Source: Phoma sp. XZ068
Taxonomy: Eukaryota > Ascomycota > Dothideomycetes > Pleosporales > Didymellaceae
Direction: 5' to 3'
Assembly: GCA_004835665.1 (NCBI GenBank)
Contig: RBKR01000023.1
Location: 186,001 to 250,000 of the forward strand
DNA: 64,000 bases
The position numbers and the translations under genes are program-made. Below the pieces are notes generated by a model. It was not told the origin of the DNA. It was given only the letters and a program-made list of their open reading frames with translations, and did no database searches. Shown here piece by piece: positions 58,063-64,000 of the stretch. How positions within the stretch are numbered: the stretch's first letter is position 1; the number at the start of each line of letters is the position of its first letter.

Positions 58063-60309
58063 ATGGGAGAACCTGACGATCCTTCTTTATCGCGCAGTGT
58101 CAAGTCCAAGACTGCTGCCGCACTTGGCCTGGGACGCAACAAGGACACCTCGCACCCCGTCCTCCCCACCGCCAACAGCCACACTTCCCCCACGCGTGCT
58201 GGCTCCAACACCAGCACCCTCAGCAACGAGAAGCCCGACGAGAACCAACACAATGCAAACGGTCAACTCAATACCCAGGGAGATGGAGCTTCGTCTCCCG
58301 CCCTAGAGACTCCCAAGGAGCCGCTCTTCACGCGCATGAAGAACGGTTCTCTTCGCTTCCTGAACCACACCAAAAATGCCCTGACCCACAGCTGGATCAA
58401 TATCCTGCTCGTCTTCGTACCTATCGGTATTGCCGTCAGGGTTGTCGGCCTCAAGGCCGAGATTGTTTTTTCAATGAACGCCATCGCCATCATTCCACTC
58501 GCTGGACTATTGGCGCACGCGACCGAAGTCGTCGCTGAGCGCGTTGGAGACACGCTTGGAGCCCTCCTCAACGTTTCATTCGGAAATGCCGTCGAACTCA
58601 TTTTGTTCATCATCCTGCTTGCCTCGAATCAAATTGAGGTCGTGCAAGCCTCATTGCTGGGATCCATCCTGGCAAACTTGCTGCTCATCCTAGGTATGGC
58701 CTTCCTCCTGGGAGGCCTCAAGTACCAGGAACAGGTCTACAACAACACCGTCACCCAGATGAGTGGTGTCATGCTTGCCCTGGCTGTTATGAGTCTTCTT
58801 CTCCCTACTGCCTTCCACGCCGCTTTCAATGACTATGCCATCGCCGACCACGAGACGCTATACGTCAGTCGTGGTACCAGTGTCATTCTACTGATCGTTT
58901 ACGGCTTGTACTTGCTCTTCCAGCTCAAGAGTCATCGCTACTTGTACGCCAGTACACCTCAGCATATCATCGACGAAGAGTCGCATCCTGGTGTTCTAGC
59001 TGGCGCTTTCGACTCGTCTAGCTCTTCTTCATCTTCCAGCTCCAGCTCTGATGATAGCGATGGCTCTTCACGCTCTTCGGGCACGCTACAGCGCAAGGCC
59101 AAACGCATGGTGCGCAAGCTGCGCCGCAAGTCTAGTGCCAGCTCCAAGGACGGATTATCTACCTTGTCCGGTGTCGAAGGTTCTCGAAATGGCCACGTTG
59201 GCCGGAAAGCCAGCGTTGGTAGCTCGATCCCTCGTCATTTTGACGATCCGATCATAAGTGGCGATGAAGCTGACGAGGATGTTAACGCTCCTCGCGTTCG
59301 AGACTTCGAGGTTGCTTCGCACGCATCCCTCCCTTATACCAAGCGTGAGAAGCGTAAGCACAAGGACAGGAGCAAGAAGCAACACCGTAATCAGGAAAGT
59401 GCCATTGGCGAGAAGGCAGTGGAGCCTGAGCCGAAGCCTAAGGTTGCATTTGCTGAAGAAGTCCAACATGGCGAAGCAGCTCCTGTGACTGGGCGCCGTG
59501 CCTACCGACCTGCGCTCCCTTCACTGCTCTCCAATAACGTCTTCTCGAACCCCCAGAACCTTGCTCCCGTTGGCGGGCCTGCGCCAAACATCCGCATGGC
59601 AGCTCCCAGGGCACCTCTTCGTCGCTCTAGGTCATTACCTGAACGCATGGACCGCACCCAGTCGCAGACCAGCACTAACAATGCTAATGCTCCGGCTCCT
59701 CTCCAGCAAGCCGCCATCATCCATGAAGAAGATGATGAACACCACCCTGACATGTCCATCAAGGCTGCCATCTTCATGTTGCTCATCAGCACTGGCCTTG
59801 TCGCCGTCTGCGCCGACTTCATGAGTGACGCCATCGAGCCTATGGTTGAGACCTCCGGTATCAGCCAGGCCTTCATCGGTCTTATCATTCTTCCCATTGT
59901 TGGTAACGCTGCTGAGCACGTTACTGCCGTCACAGTTGCTATGAAGAACAAGGTCGATCTCGCTATCGGTATCGCTGTTGGTTCTTCGATTCAAATCGCC
60001 ATCTTCATCACGCCTGTCATCGTCATCTTGGGCTGGATCATGGGCAAGGAGATGACGCTTTATTTCAACATCTTTGAGACTGTTGCACTCTTCGTAACGG
60101 TTCTCGTTGTCAACTTTTTGGTGCTGGACGGTAGGAGTAACTACCTTGAGGGTAGTCTGCTCATTGCCGCCTACGTCATCATCGCTCTCTCTAGTTTCTT
60201 TTATCCCGACGGGTGCGACGCATCTGCGATTGGTGGTAATGAGAACGTTTGCGGTGGGAACACCGTCTCTCATGCCGCGCAGATGGTCAAGCGCCTGGCT
60301 GGCTACTAG
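58063..60309 (+). CDS. VCX1: VCX1-type vacuolar Ca2+/H+ exchanger with long central loop
   Basis: CaCA-superfamily antiporter that loads Ca2+ into the vacuole against H+. Intronless, 748 residues. About 110 disordered residues come first, then helices with the alpha-1 repeat (LNVSFGNAVELILFIILLAS). After six helices comes a hydrophilic loop from about 300 to 560 containing a Ser run (about 316-328), basic KRMVRKLRRK, acidic patches and KKEKRKHKD-like clusters. The second half has the alpha-2 repeat (GNAAEHVTAVTVAMKNKVDLAIGIAVGSS, near 614). Yeast Vcx1 is about 410 residues, so the N-terminus and loop are large additions, probably regulatory. The start at 58063 is the first ATG of the frame. 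Confidence 0.92.
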   Translation: MGEPDDPSLSRSVKSKTAAALGLGRNKDTSHPVLPTANSHTSPTRAGSNTSTLSNEKPDENQHNANGQLNTQGDGASSPALETPKEPLFTRMKNGSLRFLNHTKNALTHSWINILLVFVPIGIAVRVVGLKAEIVFSMNAIAIIPLAGLLAHATEVVAERVGDTLGALLNVSFGNAVELILFIILLASNQIEVVQASLLGSILANLLLILGMAFLLGGLKYQEQVYNNTVTQMSGVMLALAVMSLLLPTAFHAAFNDYAIADHETLYVSRGTSVILLIVYGLYLLFQLKSHRYLYASTPQHIIDEESHPGVLAGAFDSSSSSSSSSSSSDDSDGSSRSSGTLQRKAKRMVRKLRRKSSASSKDGLSTLSGVEGSRNGHVGRKASVGSSIPRHFDDPIISGDEADEDVNAPRVRDFEVASHASLPYTKREKRKHKDRSKKQHRNQESAIGEKAVEPEPKPKVAFAEEVQHGEAAPVTGRRAYRPALPSLLSNNVFSNPQNLAPVGGPAPNIRMAAPRAPLRRSRSLPERMDRTQSQTSTNNANAPAPLQQAAIIHEEDDEHHPDMSIKAAIFMLLISTGLVAVCADFMSDAIEPMVETSGISQAFIGLIILPIVGNAAEHVTAVTVAMKNKVDLAIGIAVGSSIQIAIFITPVIVILGWIMGKEMTLYFNIFETVALFVTVLVVNFLVLDGRSNYLEGSLLIAAYVIIALSSFFYPDGCDASAIGGNENVCGGNTVSHAAQMVKRLAGY

Positions 60310-60913
60310 TTCAGCAATAACTCGGCTTAGAAAGTCTGATGCTGGCTACGATACATACGAATGTCGACGACGCTGTTATCCAACTTGCGCGTTGAACGAC
60401 GACGGAGCTTGAGCAGGTGAAGTGCTCGCTCCGGTGGCTTTGACCACCTACGATACACTGTCTTTTCTGCCTATATATATTGGAGTAGCTTACATAGCAT
60501 CACCTTTTTGATGGTAATAATCAATAGTATTGTCCTACTCACCTTTTTGTGCCACACAATGCTTATGATGATTTATGATAAATTTTAGTGCATGTTTGCT
60601 AGGACATTGATTGTAGTAGTCATGTTAATAAGAATACAGCACAATTTGCACAGTGTGCACATGACGGACGTTCAAGACCAATAACCAGAGCTATTTGTGC
60701 GTGACTGCTCACATTTACAGACTATATCATACAATACATACACGCCCGTTCAATGCTCGGGCAGGGCCAGTCTAGACTATGCTACACGCTCTCTATGCCA
60801 ACCAAACCCGGGGAGAGTGGAATAACGAACGCCGTGGCTTGGTATGAAGAACGCAAGGAAACAGAAGAAGAAAACCAAAGTCTGGTCATACATTACAACT
60901 CACAGCAGCAACG
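60310..60913. other. Convergent intergenic gap
   Basis: 3' flanks of VCX1 (+) and the AAA protease (-); T/A-rich around 60,470-60,650. Nothing recognised. Confidence 0.5.
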
Positions 60914-63623
60914 TTAGATGTGATGCCGCGGGGGCTCAATGGCGCTAAAGGTTGCGGGCGCGGGCGGCACAAGCGGCCCCTTTGTTCCCGTCTCACCCTT
61001 GGGTTCGATCAGGCCGGGGGCCTTGCCGAACTCGCCGCTGAAGTACTTGTGGAAGTCTTGCGGGTCCTCAAAGGGTCGCTTGCCAAGGAGTCGGATCATG
61101 TCTTCGCGGCCGAGCATTTCCTTTTTCAGGAGCTCCTCGGCGACGAGACCGACTTCGGTCTTCTTCTCCTCGAGCAGATCGCGGCACTGCTTGTAGGCTT
61201 CGTCGACGATGCGCTTGACTTCCGAGTCGATGTTCTTTGCTGTCTCCTCGGAGAAAGGCTTCTGGAACTGCGATTGCTGGTTGTCATCGTCGAAGTAAAT
61301 GTAGCCAATCTTCTTGGTCATGCCCCACTTTGTCACCATGGCTGTGGCCATTTGCGTGACCTTCCTGAAGTCGTCGGACGCACCAGAGGTGACTGTGTCG
61401 AAGTGCAGTTCCTCAGATACACGGCCACCGAGTGTCATGGCCATGCGGTCCATCAGCTGGTGCACGTTCATCAGGTAGGTGTCGCCGGCGGGGAGGTATT
61501 GGGCGTAACCGAGAGCACCTTGGCCACGGGGGATGATGGAGACCTTCAGGAGCGGGTCGGCGTATTTGAAGTACCAGCCGCAGATGGCGTGACCGGCCTC
61601 GTGGTAGGCCACTGTCTTCTTCTCCTCGGGCTTGAGGACGAGGGATTTCTTCTCGAGACCACCGATGACACGCTCGATAGCTTGCTCAAAGTGGACCATT
61701 GTGACTGTTTCGGCGGAGTGGCGGGCAGCTAGAAATGGTTAGCAAGAGAATGCGGAGAAGGAAAGGAAACTCACCAATCAGGGCGGCTTCGTTGACACAG
61801 TTGGCAATATCAGCACCAGAGAAACCGGGTGTGAGTGCTGCCAACCTGCCCTTGAGGAACTCGATATCCTCCTTGGTGATGATCTTCTTCAGATGCACAC
61901 CAAAGATCTGGCCTCGGCCCTCCATGGTCGGACGGTCGATGTTGATATGCCTGTCGAAACGGCCAGGACGCATGAGGGCCTTGTCGAGGACGTCAGGTCG
62001 GTTCGTACCAGCCAAAACGACGACCTGTTCGGTTGTGTTGAAACCGTCCATCTCGGTCAGAATCTGGTTGAGTGTCGCCTCACGCTCGTCGTTGCCGCCA
62101 CCGAAGTTCTGCTTCGAACGCGATCGGCCAATGGCGTCGATTTCATCAATGAAGATGATGCACGGTGTGCTCTTGCGCGCGTTGGCAAACAAGTCGCGCA
62201 CTCGCGATGCACCGACACCGACAAACATCTCCACGAACTCGGAACCGCTCACACTGAAGAAGGGAACGCCAGACTCGCCAGCGGTGGCCTTGGCCAGCAG
62301 TGTCTTACCGGTACCTGGGGGACCAGACAGGATAGCACCGCGAGGGATCTTGGCACCGAGCTTCTGGAAGCGCGCAGGGTCCTTGAGGAAGGACACAAAC
62401 TCCATGATTTCCTGCTTGGCCTCGTCCATGCCGGCAACATCGGCAAACTTGACCTTGATGTCTGTCTCGTGGTTGAACTTCTTAGCGCGACTCTTGCCCA
62501 TACCAAAGACGCCACCGGAGCCACCTCCACCGCCACCAGCGCGTCTTGTGAAGTAGAACAGCGAGCCGAGGAGCAGAATGGTGGGGCCAAAGGACAGGAA
62601 GGTGCCGAACCAGGAGATCTCGTTCGAGTAGGCGACGGGGATGCGCTCGGAGCTGGGGATGCCGAGCTCGTACTGTGCGTCGTCCATCTTGCGCTCAAAG
62701 GCCTCGACGGAGCCAATGGTGAAGTAGTAGTAGAAGTTGGAGTTGACCGAGGGCGAGTCGGGGTACATGCCGGCGACGGCCTCGCGGTGCAGATGGACCT
62801 TGGCCTTGTTGCCGTTAAGGATGATGATCTTCTCGACGAGGCCCTTGTCGAGGAAGGTGGTGCGGAACTCCTGCCATGTGATCTCCTTTGTGTCCTCGCT
62901 GGGGATAAACATGCGGTATGTGATCCAGGCCAGGAAGGCGGAGACGAGCAGGGTGTTGGTGTCCATGCCGCCCATGGGGTTGGGCATGCCGCCGGGGCCG
63001 CCGGGGCCCTCCTTCTTGCCGTCCTTGTGCGACTGTGGCCCCGGGTCGTGGGCGCCGGCCTTTTGCTGGGGCTCGTCGGCCTTGAACTGCTGCTGGTCGG
63101 CGGCGCGGCGGGCCATGTTGGTCGTCATGCGCGAGATCTTGGCGGCCGTGGCCAGGTCGAGCTTGTCGCCGCGGGCCAGCTTGTCCATCTCCTCACGCAG
63201 CTCGGGCGGGATGCCCGTCTTCTTGATCTCCTCCATGGCCTCCTGCACGGCCTTTTGCTGCGCCTTGGGCACGCCCATGGACACGAAGGCGACGAGCTGG
63301 TCGAGCATCCTCGCCTCCTCGGGCGTCAGCTTCGACATGGGGCTGTCGGCGGCCGCCTTGTGTGCAGCTTGGGCTTGCTTTTGCTCTACCGGCTCATCCT
63401 TCTTCTCTACCGGCTCGTCCTTCTTCTCTGCCGGCTCGTCCTTCTTCTCGTTCTTGGGCTCCTCGGGGCCCGTCGCAAACCGGCGGGCGCGCTGCTGGGC
63501 GAACAGGCATTGCGGCACGGGGACTCGCCGCCGTAGCGCAAAGGGCGTCCTGGGTGTGAGTGTGCTGGTGGGTCGCGACAGGCGCGCGAGCTGGCCGGGC
63601 GTGCGGCGGAGGAGGCTCGACAT
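60914..63623 (-). CDS. AFG3: m-AAA protease subunit, AFG3 (YTA10) type
   Basis: Membrane-bound ATP-dependent zinc metalloprotease facing the mitochondrial matrix, for inner-membrane quality control and processing. Exons 63623-61775 and 61728-60914 (46 nt intron) give 887 residues. The Arg/Ser-rich presequence starts MSSLLRRTPGQLARLSR; an upstream GTG-led extension was not used because it lacks an ATG. Two transmembrane helices (about 225-245 and 345-365) flank the intermembrane-space domain, followed by a Gly-rich linker. The AAA core has Walker A GPPGTGKT (near 430), Walker B IIFIDEIDAIG and the SRH (TNRPDVLDKALMRPGRFDRH). The protease site is HEAGH (near 659-663). AFG3 over the RCA1/YTA12 partner is an inference from overall resemblance. 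Confidence 0.94.
63384..63446 (+). repeat. Three 21 nt tandem units inside the AAA protease gene
   Basis: Three consecutive copies of a 21 nt unit (CTCTACCGGCTC(A/G)TCCTTCTT type, minus strand coding) encode the repeated KKDEPVE/KKDEPAE heptads in the matrix-facing N-terminal region of the protease. Confidence 0.85.
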
Positions 63624-64000
63624 GGTGCGTGTGTGCGGGCGTCGCCGAGGCAGATGGCGCCGACGGCGTGGAGGGGGCGGCGAGGGAGCGGGTGGGTGAG
63701 TGGTCGTGTGCTGCGCCTGCACTGTCCTGCATGCACCGTCACTCTACAATGAACTGGAGCGCGGCGTTGGGTGTGTGGTGTCGGCCGGTGCGCGGTGTGG
63801 CGAGCGCGTTGATGGACGAAAGCCTCTGCCGACTGATGACAGCACCAGTCGTGACGCCGTTGAAGCCATGACTAAGCCGTCCAATTGAGCCGCGACTCGA
63901 CCGCGGACTAGAGCTGCACGACCCGGACGCACTATCATCAACACCACCTGTGGTACAAGAGCCTAGAGGCTCACGGCTCGCTCGCACTCCGCCTGCAACA
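63624..64000. other. Promoter region of the AAA protease
   Basis: GC-rich, open on several frames by composition. No second gene start could be supported before the window ends. Confidence 0.45.

Noticed and set aside
61893..63536. 547-codon open frame on the + strand
   Set aside because: It is fully antisense to the m-AAA protease, and its openness follows from the GC-rich third positions of that gene; no domain.
1..64000. tRNA genes and CRISPR arrays
   Set aside because: No B-box-like GGTTCGANNCC in a cloverleaf context and no regularly spaced direct repeats; CRISPR is not expected in a fungus.

Overview
This 64 kb window comes from a filamentous ascomycete (Pezizomycotina), possibly a dothideomycete; the class is an inference. 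Introns are mostly 44-60 nt with GT...CTRAC...AG signals. The gene content is fungal: Zn2Cys6 and bZIP regulators, a PDR-type ABC pump, an extracellular intradiol dioxygenase, an F-box protein, and the fungal forms of SPP1, NSE3, AIM18, RLP24, PAM18, QCR8 and ARPC5. I found no CRISPR array, no tRNA or rRNA gene and no intact transposon. For most multi-exon genes the exon coordinates were worked out by hand, and each model sums to a whole number of codons.

Left part (1-20 kb), accessory and metabolic. It holds a Zn2Cys6 regulator cut by the window edge (-), an alpha/beta hydrolase with two ~300 nt introns (+), an AT-hook/bZIP regulator (-), a five-exon Snq2/AtrB-type multidrug ABC transporter (-), a secreted intradiol dioxygenase (-) and a class II aldolase/adducin-domain protein (-). 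Next come two housekeeping genes that share a 284 nt divergent promoter: RLP24 (60S ribosome assembly) and PAM18/TIM14 (mitochondrial import motor).

Middle (20-37 kb), a gene-poor domain. The only firm gene is ARPC5 (Arp2/3 complex, 30.2-31.2 kb). A probable spliced transcript with a 29-codon ORF lies just upstream, near 28.4-29.8 kb. The flanks are strikingly mirrored. On the + strand the left block (20.3-23.6 kb) is full of CAAAA and almost lacks TTTTG, and the right block (32.8-36.2 kb) shows the reverse. This switch in strand composition is the most unusual signal in the window.

Right part (37-64 kb), dense housekeeping genes with a small accessory stretch. SPP1 (COMPASS PHD subunit), NSE3 (SMC5/6 MAGE subunit) and AIM18 (mitochondrial chalcone-isomerase-like) come first, with NSE3 and AIM18 divergent. 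An accessory stretch follows: an orphan Cys-containing ORF, an F-box protein, an ankyrin-type gene carrying one in-frame TAG near its start, a small Cys-rich membrane protein, and a Zn2Cys6 regulator followed by an MDR-family reductase. The window ends with QCR8, a small tail-anchored protein, a VCX1-type Ca2+/H+ exchanger with a very long loop, and an m-AAA protease (AFG3 type). Four products act in mitochondria (PAM18, AIM18, QCR8, AFG3), but they are not arranged as a regulated unit.
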